From contig JAHDID010000032.1 of the NCBI GenBank assembly GCA_020630975.1, positions 30,132 through 66,457 of the forward strand: a stretch of DNA of 36,326 nucleotides, written 5' to 3'. The notes under the pieces were generated by a model, which saw only the letters and a program-made list of their open reading frames with translations, was not told the origin of the DNA and ran no database searches. The stretch is from Verrucomicrobiota bacterium. GTDB taxonomy: Bacteria > Verrucomicrobiota > Verrucomicrobiia > Verrucomicrobiales > DEV007. Below are positions 15,665 through 25,321 of this stretch, one piece after another. Numbering within the stretch: the first letter of the stretch is position 1; every line of letters begins with the position of its first letter. The position numbers and the translations under genes are program-made.

Positions 15665-18007
15665 CTACACACTCCGGCTCTGTTCATACAGCTCCGCAGG
15701 TATTGCCTGCTCCAGCCTCCACTTCATTCGTATCGGCCTCGCACCCTCTGCCGATACCAGCTCGCTAGCCCTTCCCAAAAAGGTGAATGGTGCTGTCTCG
15801 CCTTCTACCGATTTCTCATATCGAGCGAAGAAGAGGATGGTGTAGTCTAGCTTCTGGAAGTTTAGATACTTTTGGCCGGTAGTCCTGGTCTGGGTGGTGG
15901 CTGCCTGGGTCTCCCAGTGGAGCAGATCGGGTAGTCTTTGTACCGAGTGGTGGGTGAGAAGTCTTTCTCCTCTTTTTTGAAAAGTGACTAGGTGGATGTA
16001 TGCCCGCTGGTCGGGTAGATGCACGACGCCGGTACCTGCTGGGCCGGTGGTGTGTAGATCGGCCTTGCCGAAGGCTGCGGTGATCTCGCGCAGGCCGTAG
16101 GCGGCGTGCACGCGCAGCGGGCAGGTGAATGGTAGCTCGGCGGAGTGGGTGATCGAGGGGTGGCTCGTGCGTCGCCACTCTAGGATCTCGCGTAGGTCCT
16201 GCACAGCGCTGGTGTGGTTAGCCCACAGCTGGCGGGCCTGCTGGTAGGTATCCACACCTAGGTCTTTGCCATTTTTCCCCCAGAGTAGGTAGTGGACTAT
16301 GCCCTGCTCGGCCTGGCTCAGGCCTAGCTGCTCAGCCGTGGCATCGCCAGATACTAGGGCGAAGGCCTTCTCCAGTAGGGCGATATCCGTGCGTAGGGCG
16401 ATGCGGCGCAGGGCACTACGGATATCGCCTAGGTGGGTGCCATCGACTAGCTGCGTGCCACGAGCTAGATCCTGCCACTCGCTCCAGGTGCGCCTACGGA
16501 GCAGCTCGATGGGGGATATACCTGACTGCTCGACAAAGTGGCCGAAGCTGAGTGGTAGGCAGGAGTCTGTTTCGAAGGTATTGATCGACTCGGGGATGAA
16601 GGCTTGCAGATTGCCCAGCGTTTTCTTTACATTCTCCAGCACATGCTCTTTGGCGACTTTCTCAAACTGGATGCTACAGCCAGGCGGTAGATGGGGGAAA
16701 TCGCGGACGATCTCTCTATCGATACGAGATTTTGAGCTGCGCAGCAGAGCGCTGAGCTTGCGGTCGACGCGGTAGCGACGATGCGTCTGGCCGACAAAGT
16801 CGAGGACAGTTAGGCAGTCTTTCTCGGGAGCGACACGTAGGCCTCGGCCGAGCTGCTGGAGAAATACGGTGAGACTCTCGGTAGGTCGTAGAAACATGAC
16901 CAAATTGATCTCGGGCACGTCGCCACCTTCATTGAAGATATCGACGACGAATAGAAACTGGAGCCGATCACTGCGAAACTCGCTGACTAAATGCTGCCGA
17001 GTCGCGCCATCGGAACCGGAGGTGAGAGCGCAGGCATTTAGCCCTTTTTCGCTGAAGCAGGCGGCCATGAAATGAGCATGCTCGACACTGGCGCAAAAGC
17101 CGACACACCGTGCGATGCTCAGCTCGGGGAAATATCGATGCAAGGCACCGAATATCGCATTGAGCCGATCGGTGGACTGCGAGCCCTGGGTATAGACATT
17201 CTCTAGCTCGCGAACATTGTACCTACCACCGCTCCAGAAGTGATCGCCCGCTACCGATACAGGATCGGAAACGCCAAAGTAGTGAAACGGGCAAAGCAGC
17301 TTCTCCTCCAGCGCCTCGGGCAGCCGGATCTCTGCCGCATAGCGATTGTCGAAATCGGGCAGGATCGATCGGCCATCCATCCGCTCGGGTGTGGCGCTCA
17401 GGCCTAGCAGGATCTGTGCTTCGAGACTATCAAAAAGAAAACGATACGAGTCGGCCTGGCCATGGTGCACCTCGTCGACTACCACAAAGCCAAAGCGATG
17501 CTCCGCCAGCTCGCCTGCGCTAGCATACCTAGAGAGACTCTGCACCGAGGCGAATACTGCCTCCCACGACGTAGGTCGATGACCATCCACATATAGCTCG
17601 CCAAAGTCGAAATCCTTTAGCACAGCTCGAAAGCAATCGCGCGCCTGCTCGAGGATCTCCTTTCGGTGGGCGACGAATAGCAAGCTACACTCCCTACCCA
17701 AAGACTGCCGGTGCTGGCGATAGTCAAAAGCGGCGATGACCGTCTTGCCCGTACCTGTAGCTGCTACGACCAGATTCCGAAATGACTGCGGCGCTCTAGC
17801 AGCCAGCAGCGCCTCGAGTACACGGCGCTGGTAGGCAAAGGGCTCGATATCGGCATAGAAGCGACTACCACTATCGCTACTGGCATGGCGCACGCCGTCG
17901 ATCGCCTTGCGGAACTTCGCTGCCTGCGTTTCGTCGAATGTCTCGAAGCTAGCATTCGCCCAGTAGGTCTCGGACTCGGCCTGAAACCTCGCCATCATAT
18001 GCGGCAT
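15665..18007 (-). CDS. Superfamily 2 DEAD/DEAH helicase with DUF3427-type C-terminus (3' part of a broken gene)
   Basis: This open part starts at MPHMMARFQAESETYW and holds the whole helicase. Walker A GTGKT at ~85-89 of this fragment, DEVH box at 178-181, motif III SATPER at 204-209, and motif VI QQLGRGLR. A long C-terminal region corresponds to DUF3427 with its ending domain (SITHSAELPFTCPLRVHAAYG). Homologues carry an N-terminal phospholipase D-like nuclease in the same chain. Here that part is frameshifted and interrupted upstream (18008-18768). The methionine at 18007 is internal in the family, so translation from it would be fortuitous. Proteins of this type are restriction- or repair-like, often found in defence islands. 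It could still give a nuclease-free helicase. Confidence 0.8.
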   Translation of the reverse strand: MPHMMARFQAESETYWANASFETFDETQAAKFRKAIDGVRHASSDSGSRFYADIEPFAYQRRVLEALLAARAPQSFRNLVVAATGTGKTVIAAFDYRQHRQSLGRECSLLFVAHRKEILEQARDCFRAVLKDFDFGELYVDGHRPTSWEAVFASVQSLSRYASAGELAEHRFGFVVVDEVHHGQADSYRFLFDSLEAQILLGLSATPERMDGRSILPDFDNRYAAEIRLPEALEEKLLCPFHYFGVSDPVSVAGDHFWSGGRYNVRELENVYTQGSQSTDRLNAIFGALHRYFPELSIARCVGFCASVEHAHFMAACFSEKGLNACALTSGSDGATRQHLVSEFRSDRLQFLFVVDIFNEGGDVPEINLVMFLRPTESLTVFLQQLGRGLRVAPEKDCLTVLDFVGQTHRRYRVDRKLSALLRSSKSRIDREIVRDFPHLPPGCSIQFEKVAKEHVLENVKKTLGNLQAFIPESINTFETDSCLPLSFGHFVEQSGISPIELLRRRTWSEWQDLARGTQLVDGTHLGDIRSALRRIALRTDIALLEKAFALVSGDATAEQLGLSQAEQGIVHYLLWGKNGKDLGVDTYQQARQLWANHTSAVQDLREILEWRRTSHPSITHSAELPFTCPLRVHAAYGLREITAAFGKADLHTTGPAGTGVVHLPDQRAYIHLVTFQKRGERLLTHHSVQRLPDLLHWETQAATTQTRTTGQKYLNFQKLDYTILFFARYEKSVEGETAPFTFLGRASELVSAEGARPIRMKWRLEQAIPAELYEQSRSV

Positions 18008-18768
18008 ATCCTGCGCCGTGACCCTTTACCGTCCACTCCAGCCCACTGGTCATAGCAGGCTGACTCATATTCGCCGAGCCGATGTAGGCAGTCGAGTAGC
18101 CGGTCTCTCGATAGAAGTAGTAGGCCTTGGCATGTAGCCGAGTGCGCTCGGTATCGTAGGAGACTTTTACCCGCACATTTCGCCTAGCAGCCAGCCACTC
18201 GATCGCATGCGGATCGGACGCGCCCATATACGATGTGGTGATGATCCGAACCGGTACCCCACGCCTCTCGATCTCCTCAAAGGCATCTAGTAGCAGGCTC
18301 ACCCGACCACTAAATAAACGATACCAGTATGTCGACTCGATCGGAGCTGACCAGTTCCGCCCGCAGCTCACGATCCAGCGAGGGATCATCTGCAGCCCCA
18401 GTCAGCAGGCTACTCGTGCCCAGTGGTGTCTCAGGTCGCACCAGATCGCCCTGCGCGCCATCGGCCTTTAGCTCTGTGAGTCGCTGCGATTTCGGTTCGT
18501 CGAGCAGCCGCCGCTTCAGCGTATACTCGGCACCATCCTCAGCTCCGACCACTTCGGTCATTCGATTGGTCAGACGCAGCTGCTCAGCCTCCGGCACCAG
18601 CTGCAGTGCCTCGCCCAAGACCCGAGAAATCAGCTGCGACAGCTCATCCGGAGTCCCCTCGGGATCGAGCTTTTCAAACACCGGCACCAGCTCCGGATGA
18701 TCGGCCAATAGCCCAGACAGCTCTTCATCCAGAAGTCTATCATAAAGTCCTGTAGCGAGGTCGGCCAT
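18008..18768 (-). pseudogene. Broken N-terminal PLD-like nuclease part of the helicase-DUF3427 gene
   Basis: The original start is probably ATG 18768 (MADLATGLYDRLLDEELSG). The frame runs to SSDRVDILVSFI and then hits TAG at 18312-18310, where homologues have a Lys (FIKWSG). A small deletion just after WSG shifts the frame. The PLD region resumes as LLLDAFEEIERRG, TTSYMGASDPHAIEWL, SYDTERTRLHAKAYYF and YIGSANMSQPAMTSGLEWTVK. The HAK and GSAN motifs mark the PLD active site. After EWTVK an extra G (CCC at 18022-18024 on the plus strand) shifts the frame again. Removing one base gives VTAQDMPHMMARF, joining the helicase. Three lesions make a base-calling explanation unlikely. Confidence 0.8.
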
Positions 18769-18923
18769 AGATGCGGAAACCTTAGACTCCGGGTAGGTGA
18801 CCGTTTTACAAGTGTGATTGTGGTTTTGTGACTTGTGACTGAAGGATGTTTTCAGAAACAGAAGCGCTTCCAACCTAAGGAGGTTGCAAAACATCCAGAC
18901 CGCATTAAACCCGAGAGAAACAG

Positions 18924-19946
18924 TCAAGAATCTAACCAATCCGCGCTCACAGATTGCCAGTGCAACCGACGATAAGGTTGCAGCAAGGTCGGAATCTCAG
19001 CGTCGTCCATGTCGTCTAGAACCATGCAGATAGCTTTCTGTTCTGATAAACCTGCTAATAGCTTTGTCAGGACAGCGGTGTACTCTGCGCGGCACCAGCC
19101 TGATCTCAGTTGATTGCGGCTCAGACAAATCAAGATTTGTTTCGAATGATCAAGGCCACATTCAATCAATGGCACAATCCATCCGCCAATGGAGATTTGT
19201 TCGCGATCGATCCAGTAGGTCTTGTTACAGCTACGGACTTCTCTAAGGATATCGGCCACGATTGGCCAATCCTGACTCGCATACGATATAAAATAGTCCC
19301 ACCCCTCACCGGGATAGGGCGGTGGTTGATACGTTATTTCGGGTAGCGGAGGATCAAAGTGAATTTCTAGGCAAATATGGCCATCAGCCTGTGTTTCACA
19401 TGTCTGCGACACACCGATATCCGCGCACTGTGTTTTGATCTGATCCAGAAAAGTCTCGTCCGCTGGTAGCGCTAGCCGTACGGAACGGGCTCCTTGGCGA
19501 ACTGCCTCAGCGATGGAGTGGGAAATGATAACTTGTTGAGTGGTCAGCGTTGGCCTAAGTCGCTGTTTCAGACTTTGCCACACCGATGATAGGATGGCAG
19601 CGGCCATGCTGCTACCTAGCAGCACCGGGATAAGATCTGAAGCAAACGCTCCTGTTGCGGCTGCTCTAGGCGGTTGTAGCAATCGATCGACCTCATAAGA
19701 GTCGGATCCTTGGGCTGTCAGTGCCATTCGAGTTGCAGCTTTCGATCGCTGCAGGTCTCTCAACTCGGTAGGAGCAAACTCGGCCAATGTTGTTCGAAGG
19801 TGATCTTCAACTGCAGATACCGTTTGGGGATCTAGATCAATGCGGAGGCGCTTTGCGAAATTAATGCTTTCCAACTGATGATACGCCTCGGCAATTACTA
19901 AGCGTTCTAGGGCTGATTCTATCGAAGCTAAGTTAATTGACTCCAT
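18924..19946 (-). CDS. TIR-domain protein with hydrophobic segment
   Basis: 340 residues from ATG 19946 (MESINLASIESALERL), which lies 1 nt after the stop of the zinc-peptidase gene. An earlier in-frame TTG at 19988 is unlikely. The N-terminal ~100 residues are helical, and 102-122 is hydrophobic (LIPVLLGSSMAAAILSSVW), possibly a membrane segment. The region around 135-200 was not recognised. The C-terminal TIR domain (216-340) starts WDYFISYASQDWPIVADIL and carries the NAD-cleavage glutamate Glu288 in WCRAEYTAVL. TIR enzymes hydrolyse or cyclise NAD. Tight coupling to a peptidase suggests that the two work together. Target and trigger are unknown. Confidence 0.88.
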   Translation of the reverse strand: MESINLASIESALERLVIAEAYHQLESINFAKRLRIDLDPQTVSAVEDHLRTTLAEFAPTELRDLQRSKAATRMALTAQGSDSYEVDRLLQPPRAAATGAFASDLIPVLLGSSMAAAILSSVWQSLKQRLRPTLTTQQVIISHSIAEAVRQGARSVRLALPADETFLDQIKTQCADIGVSQTCETQADGHICLEIHFDPPLPEITYQPPPYPGEGWDYFISYASQDWPIVADILREVRSCNKTYWIDREQISIGGWIVPLIECGLDHSKQILICLSRNQLRSGWCRAEYTAVLTKLLAGLSEQKAICMVLDDMDDAEIPTLLQPYRRLHWQSVSADWLDS

Positions 19947-19947
19947 G

Positions 19948-20931
19948 TTAATCGGGCGTGGTTTTCTGTTCGATTTGACCAATGGCAAACTGTTTTAAGT
20001 CATCTAACGTATTGATTAGGCTAGCCGCTAGATTCTGAGCAGTCTCATGACTGGGTAATACAATCATCTCACGTCGTGCCTTTGGGGCTGGGTGAGTATC
20101 ATGCGTTACCTGGCAGCCCGAATCCAACTCTAGCATTGCGTAGGCAAAGTCGAGAATCTCGAAGAAAACGTGTGGTGCATGAAGGTAGTCGACACTGGTT
20201 TTGGCCCCGACACACTCATCGGTGGCGCTAGTCACTTTCTCCAGCATTTCTGCCGCGAACTGATCCGCTTCGAACTCTTCAGTCTGCATCCGCACGTAGT
20301 AGAGCCAATCCAGTTGCTGGTCATTCGGAAGAGGGTGGGTAATCTGCCTTGTCTCTCCAGTGTGTCCTAGCATATGATGCCCCAGTTCATGAGCCAAAAT
20401 AAAAGTATTTATTGTAACCGATAGAGTGTGTCCTACGTTGCACAGGTGTGGTTCAAGACTAGTTAGCTCGATAACAGAAGGTCGATCTATCTCTTGATCT
20501 GTGGGGCTGAGAAAGTGAGCTACCGCACGAACTAATTTTTGAGCTATCGAGGTCAACTCTTCCGGCAAAAGCTCCTCAAAAGTCAATCTCACCAAACCGT
20601 GTGAAAGGGCATTCACCACATACTCGAGATTACTGGAGTAAACGATAACCGGATCTCCCGATCCTGGACTACGGACGGCAAAAGCATTAAAATCGGATAA
20701 AAATAGGGAAACGAAAGCAGGCGCTTTTTCCTTATTCATCAGTTTTATCAGATCATTGTAGAACAAAGAAACAGTTGGCGCCTCTCCTCTGAAGATCCCG
20801 TCAAGATTGTCTGGTGGGGATTCATTACGCTCCAACCAATAGGATCTAATTGCATCCTGTACTACACTTGGTGTAGTCGGTTGCGGGTTAGTACGCGATT
20901 CTAGATGATCAATATATTCGCATGCAGTCAT
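19948..20931 (-). CDS. HExxH zinc metallopeptidase-like protein coupled to TIR gene
   Basis: 327 residues from ATG 20931. A TTG at 20988 would add 19 residues but looks less likely. The zincin motif is AHELGHHMLGH, with His181, Glu182 and His185. A plausible third ligand is Glu221 in EEFEADQFAAEML, a pattern shared with gluzincins such as the M48 family. The N-terminal half was not recognised and there is no signal peptide or membrane span, so it is probably cytoplasmic. Stop codon and next start are separated by 1 nt, implying translational coupling with the TIR protein. A proteolytic activator or effector of TIR signalling is a reasonable guess, not shown. Confidence 0.85.
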   Translation of the reverse strand: MTACEYIDHLESRTNPQPTTPSVVQDAIRSYWLERNESPPDNLDGIFRGEAPTVSLFYNDLIKLMNKEKAPAFVSLFLSDFNAFAVRSPGSGDPVIVYSSNLEYVVNALSHGLVRLTFEELLPEELTSIAQKLVRAVAHFLSPTDQEIDRPSVIELTSLEPHLCNVGHTLSVTINTFILAHELGHHMLGHTGETRQITHPLPNDQQLDWLYYVRMQTEEFEADQFAAEMLEKVTSATDECVGAKTSVDYLHAPHVFFEILDFAYAMLELDSGCQVTHDTHPAPKARREMIVLPSHETAQNLAASLINTLDDLKQFAIGQIEQKTTPD

Positions 20932-21031
20932 GCCCCTACCCGTACACACAGAAAAAGCTCTATATAAACCTAAAATACGGAATCTCAAGAGATGAAAGTT
21001 TCCCAGTAATTCAACTTATAGTTACAAGATT

Positions 21032-24000
21032 TCATTCGCGCTGATCTGATCTAACTAATACTAATCGTATGCCTAGTCGATTGTATTCAAACTCCGGCCA
21101 TGCATAATCCCTTGTTGCTGAAGCGCATGAATTTGCAGAGGTACTATATGATCCTCCTCGATTAATCCGGAAATCTCCCTTCCTTACTAATGGGTCGGTT
21201 AAATCATCTAACTGATATTGACGGTCGTCTTTATCATGGCTATCGAAACACCACTCCAAAACATTTCCATGCATATGATAAATCCCCCATGGATTCGGTT
21301 TGAAATATCCCTCTACTAGTTTATCGTCAATAAAAGCATTGCCATTAACTGCGGAAGTGTATCTCTGTCTATCCTTACCCCATGCTTCTTCATAGTTTCT
21401 CTGAAAGTGGCCGTCATCAAAATTACCATAATTCTTTAAATCCGAATCGGCGTCACCAAAACTATACTTATAACTGCTGGGTGTGCCAGCTCGACATGCG
21501 TACTCCCACTGAGCTTCAGTTGGCAAGGAGTAACTCCAGCCTGATAATAGAGTTCCCCTAACCTTCTCTCTATCGGACAGAATATTACAGAAATTCAATG
21601 CATCATACCAACTAACATTCTCCACTGGACGTTGTGCGTCTCCTTTATTTGTGCTTGGGTTATCACCTGCAATCGTCTCATAGGTTTCTTGGGATATTTC
21701 GAATCGACTAATCCAAAATCCTTGGGTTAAATTGATATGGCGTTTTGCTTGGTTTTCTTTTCCATCTCCCATTTGAAATGAACCTTTTGGGCACCATATC
21801 ATTTCGATTCCTTCTCCGTTTTCAAAATTAGAGCCTTCCTGACAGAAATCGTCAATTTTCTCTAGTAAGGAATTGGCCGCTTTCTTTTCGCCAATGTGAT
21901 CCAGCTGGTGCGCAAATAATCTAGCTCTATAAAACTGTCTATCATCGATCGAGTCTTTTCCCGAATGTATCAATAGATCAGAAATTCTTGACCGATTAGA
22001 TTTTGAGCTAACTATGAGGGCTCCTGAAAGATTTTCAGTTTGTAACAGGTGTTCCGAAACCTTGCTTCCGCCATTTCGCCACAACTGAATTGTTGATCGT
22101 TTCGGGAGGTTTAAAAAGCCCTCCCCTTTGCTCCAGACTACCTGGTTAGATTGATTAAAAGTGTACCAATTTTTAGCGATGTAATCATATAAATTGTAAT
22201 CAGAAAAAGTGTTGTGGCAAATATTCCATATTCTAGCTCTACCGTCTGAACTAACGCTAACCAACAGTTTGCGACCTGGGATGAACAAGACTCTTTTCAC
22301 TTGTCCTTCACATCCGCAAAGCGTAGCGATAAGGGAAATCACCACATTCTCTCTGTCCTTAGATAGGCCCCAGATTCTAATTTCTCCATCTTCCGATCCG
22401 CTTGCGATCATTTCTCCGTCAGATCTGAAATGTAGATCTAATACTTTACTACCATGGTTGGACTCATTGGCTGTTTTAGTAAGAGTCCGGGCGCTATTTG
22501 CTCCTAGCAGAGCGATTGAGCCATCGTCTTTTCCTATGGCTACTAGGGAGTTATCAGGGTTTAAGGCAAAGGTTGAAGCTAGTGGAATTGAGTCATCTTC
22601 CCATGCGTGATGCAATGAATCATAGTCAGCCAATATCATAGTGATATTACCATTAGAGTAAAGGTTTAAAATAAAGGATCCGTCTTGACTATATTCTATT
22701 TTTTGCAGCTCGTTCTTTACGCTCGGATAATCGCCTTCCCTATTAACTGAATGTTTTGAAGATTCTAAAGTGACTCTCTGATCAGATTTCAGTAATTCAA
22801 CTGAGCCGTTATAAGTCGATGCTGCTTTTGTTTCGCCCAAAAGGCTGTGGCTTACTAGTTCTATTTGATCATTATTTCGATTGATTACCGATTGTTTTTC
22901 AAGGTCGTAAGTGATTGTTCCCCTATCTGTGGCGATGGAAAGTACTGGCCTATAGGGGTCAAATAAGACATTATTCACCCTTTCTGCCTCTATAGGTAGA
23001 TTCGTGAGAATCTCATCTTTAGAGTTGAAATCCCAAAGATAGATAGAACCACTTTTAGAAGCGGATGCCATGTGCCTACCCGTCGGGCTTACATCGAGGA
23101 TTCTAGGATCTAGATCGGTCTTGTCGCTGATCCATACAGGTGCGTAGAAAGGGGATGATTTAATTGTTTCAACTGCTTGCTCGTATTTGCTTTTGTGGCT
23201 CCAACTTTTCCAAAGCCTAAGGTTTGGATCGGGTTTTGAGAGTTGTGGAATCCATTCTGCAATCCTGTCCTGGAAAGTTGGTTCGCTTTTCGTCTCTCTG
23301 CCCAATCCGTCGAAGCCTATGGCTTTTGCTGCATATAGAATTTTGTCAGGATATCTGTTTCCATTCTGTTCAGCTACTTCAGATTGAAGTAGCCAGCTTT
23401 GGCCCTCGTTGATATGCGCCAAGTCTCTCTGGGAGATAACTTCTTGGTTCTTTTTGACTGTGAGGGTTATTCCAATTAGAGCCAGAATCGTAATTGCGAT
23501 AAAAGTAAATAAAATTATTCTTTGTCTCTTTAGCTTCCGTGCCGTTTTCGCTATATCCCGTTGAATTAACTCATCTAGTTTTATACCGATTATCCCTGCA
23601 ATTAATTTTAGTTTCGAATGCTCAAGCAGTTCGGAATAGTCATCTAGCTCCTTCTTTATACTTTTGTAAGGTTTTGCTTGGCTCTTAAGGTGGATTTTAT
23701 ACTCTTTTGGATCTGTCCAACCTTGGGTGTCATCCGAGAGGCGAAAACTGACTGCAAGACTATCAAGACTTTCACCATCACGTCCCTTCTCTGTTAATGC
23801 TTCAGGATAATTTGTGGTGCCTTCCCCTTCTAGTAAGGCTGGATAGATACGGTTCCCTTTGCCGATTTTCCGATAATAGGCAATCTCCTGGTTTACGTAG
23901 GGCGATTCTTTAGATCTGGAAGAGCACAATACAACTAGGGTTGCACTATTATCAAGCGCTATGTTTATTCTTTCTTTTAACTTTCCACCCGCTTCTAACT

Positions 24001-24208
24001 CTTGTTGATCTATGAAGACCGGGCTGATTTTGCTAGGTATTTTTTCGTTGTACTGATTTGTAGTGTTTATCAACCTAGGCGGAATTTCGTACTCTTCAAT
24101 CTGTTTGTGAAGCCAGTTTGCCCATCGGCGACCTTTAGTTTCATTATCACCGTGTTGGTATGATATAAAGCACCAGTAGTGCTCAGGTTGTGACTTCTGT
24201 TTGCTCAT
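21032..24208 (-). CDS. TIR - transmembrane - WD40 - FGE-sulfatase-like fusion protein
   Basis: 1058 residues. The N-terminal TIR domain (~10-170) starts YWCFISYQHGD, with putative catalytic Glu108 in SPYVNQEIAYY. A basic helix and one membrane span follow (231-250, IILFTFIAITILALIGITLT). Then come WD40-type repeats (~370-720; e.g. LDHFRSDGEMIASGSEDGEI, DVSPTGRHMASASKSGSIYL). The C-terminal FGE-sulfatase/C-type-lectin fold (~800-1055) shows WCPKGSFQMGDG, PVENVSWYDALNFCN, LPTEAQWEYACRAG, HGNVLEWCFDS and GIRLVLV. One of the two formylglycine-forming cysteines is missing (GGSYSTSANSC), so it probably binds rather than oxidises. The layout suggests TIR inside and sensing outside. It is AT-rich compared with the dnaE side, and 100 nt upstream of the peptidase gene. 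Confidence 0.9.
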   Translation of the reverse strand: MSKQKSQPEHYWCFISYQHGDNETKGRRWANWLHKQIEEYEIPPRLINTTNQYNEKIPSKISPVFIDQQELEAGGKLKERINIALDNSATLVVLCSSRSKESPYVNQEIAYYRKIGKGNRIYPALLEGEGTTNYPEALTEKGRDGESLDSLAVSFRLSDDTQGWTDPKEYKIHLKSQAKPYKSIKKELDDYSELLEHSKLKLIAGIIGIKLDELIQRDIAKTARKLKRQRIILFTFIAITILALIGITLTVKKNQEVISQRDLAHINEGQSWLLQSEVAEQNGNRYPDKILYAAKAIGFDGLGRETKSEPTFQDRIAEWIPQLSKPDPNLRLWKSWSHKSKYEQAVETIKSSPFYAPVWISDKTDLDPRILDVSPTGRHMASASKSGSIYLWDFNSKDEILTNLPIEAERVNNVLFDPYRPVLSIATDRGTITYDLEKQSVINRNNDQIELVSHSLLGETKAASTYNGSVELLKSDQRVTLESSKHSVNREGDYPSVKNELQKIEYSQDGSFILNLYSNGNITMILADYDSLHHAWEDDSIPLASTFALNPDNSLVAIGKDDGSIALLGANSARTLTKTANESNHGSKVLDLHFRSDGEMIASGSEDGEIRIWGLSKDRENVVISLIATLCGCEGQVKRVLFIPGRKLLVSVSSDGRARIWNICHNTFSDYNLYDYIAKNWYTFNQSNQVVWSKGEGFLNLPKRSTIQLWRNGGSKVSEHLLQTENLSGALIVSSKSNRSRISDLLIHSGKDSIDDRQFYRARLFAHQLDHIGEKKAANSLLEKIDDFCQEGSNFENGEGIEMIWCPKGSFQMGDGKENQAKRHINLTQGFWISRFEISQETYETIAGDNPSTNKGDAQRPVENVSWYDALNFCNILSDREKVRGTLLSGWSYSLPTEAQWEYACRAGTPSSYKYSFGDADSDLKNYGNFDDGHFQRNYEEAWGKDRQRYTSAVNGNAFIDDKLVEGYFKPNPWGIYHMHGNVLEWCFDSHDKDDRQYQLDDLTDPLVRKGDFRINRGGSYSTSANSCASATRDYAWPEFEYNRLGIRLVLVRSDQRE

Positions 24209-24460
24209 ATTCTTGCTACTACTAAGATCGTTACAGGAATTTTTTTTGGATTATTGATCCTGTTAGTTTTTCTTAAGAGGTATCCGGTATTTATTGACTA
24301 GTTTTGGTGTGAGGTGGGGCTTTGATCAACAATTGTATCGACATTAGGAAGTCTGTATCAATTGCTTGTCTTTATGAGTTCTGGAGCATAGGCCAAGTGG
24401 TTGCTCTAAAGCAGTAAAAAATATTGAAAAGTAAATTAAGGGTCCTAGTATTAGAATTTT
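24209..24460. other. Spacer between two TIR genes
   Basis: 252 bp, AT-rich, between the tandem-TIR gene and the TIR-WD40-FGE gene, both leftward. It is long enough for a separate promoter. No hairpin terminator, repeat or short gene stood out. Confidence 0.5.
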
Positions 24461-25321
24461 TTAAGTTATAGAACCGGCTAATTCCTCAATAAGTTTCTGT
24501 TCATCCGACGATGAATAGAATTGTCTTTCGGTTAATTTTCTATATGTTTGATCGTTTGAATCGAGATCTCTCACCATTTGGCTGACACTTTCTTGTTCCC
24601 TTTGAAAACCCTCTGGAAATATTGTATAAATATTGATTCCCTGTGCTTCAGCGAGCATGATTTCAGTTTTAAGTATTTTTGAGTTGGTAATTTCACTGTT
24701 CAGTACTACTACATGAGCTGCAGCGTTCATCATTGCCTTGGCTTGAGCAGTCCGCCAATTTTGACCCAATTTAAGGTTCTTAGTCGCTACCCAAGATGAC
24801 ATGCTAGACCTTTCTATGTTGTTAGCTAGCGATGTGGCAAAATCGGCATTTTCCGACAAATAGGAAATATAAACCAAATGTGGTTCTTCGATTTCGTGTG
24901 AAGGTGTTGATATCTCCTCGATGATTCGGTTTAATTTGTCTTCCCGGCTGGTTTTTAACCCAAAAAGATTATCTGTGTGCATATGAATCCCAAATATGTC
25001 AGAAATCCTATTGGTTTCCTCGTATTTATTCAATTCTTCATAACATTCGTCCACTAAGATAGGAATGATTTTTCTGTTGTATGCCTGTGCTGTGAATGCC
25101 TCCATTCTACAGAATTGGCTTGCAGCGTAGTCTTTCGATAGAATCAGGATACAGTAATCTGTTTTTTTGATTTCATCAAGTAGCTCCCTACGCCAATATT
25201 TACCAGGAGTGAATGCTTCTACCCACGGGGTAATTTTGTTTCTCTTAAGATGCAACGAAAGTTCGGTTACGAATTTCTTTTGTTTGTTCCTAAACGAAAT
25301 TAGTACTGACGGTTTGGTCAT
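24461..25321 (-). CDS. Tandem TIR-domain protein
   Basis: 286 residues consisting almost wholly of two TIR domains. The first (~4-130) starts SVLISFRNKQKKFVTELSLH and carries Glu74 in QFCRMEAFTAQA, the position of the NADase glutamate. The second (~147-286) starts HLVYISYLSENADFATSLA and has Glu220 in LKTEIMLAEAQ. There is no signal peptide or membrane span. Both domains keep a glutamate, so both may be active, or one may serve assembly. The gene heads the leftward TIR cluster and is divergent from the cell-wall hydrolase gene across 305 bp. The ATG at 25321 fits the domain start. Confidence 0.88.
   Translation of the reverse strand: MTKPSVLISFRNKQKKFVTELSLHLKRNKITPWVEAFTPGKYWRRELLDEIKKTDYCILILSKDYAASQFCRMEAFTAQAYNRKIIPILVDECYEELNKYEETNRISDIFGIHMHTDNLFGLKTSREDKLNRIIEEISTPSHEIEEPHLVYISYLSENADFATSLANNIERSSMSSWVATKNLKLGQNWRTAQAKAMMNAAAHVVVLNSEITNSKILKTEIMLAEAQGINIYTIFPEGFQREQESVSQMVRDLDSNDQTYRKLTERQFYSSSDEQKLIEELAGSIT

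Noticed and set aside
15536-15850. Rightward frame after the transposase
   Set aside because: It runs through the IS right end and overlaps the helicase gene on the other strand; the product has no recognisable character.
21032-21400. C-terminal FGE/C-lectin fold as the variable region of a diversity-generating retroelement
   Set aside because: No reverse transcriptase, template repeat or second copy of this segment was seen in the window, and the region is not notably rich in AAY codons.
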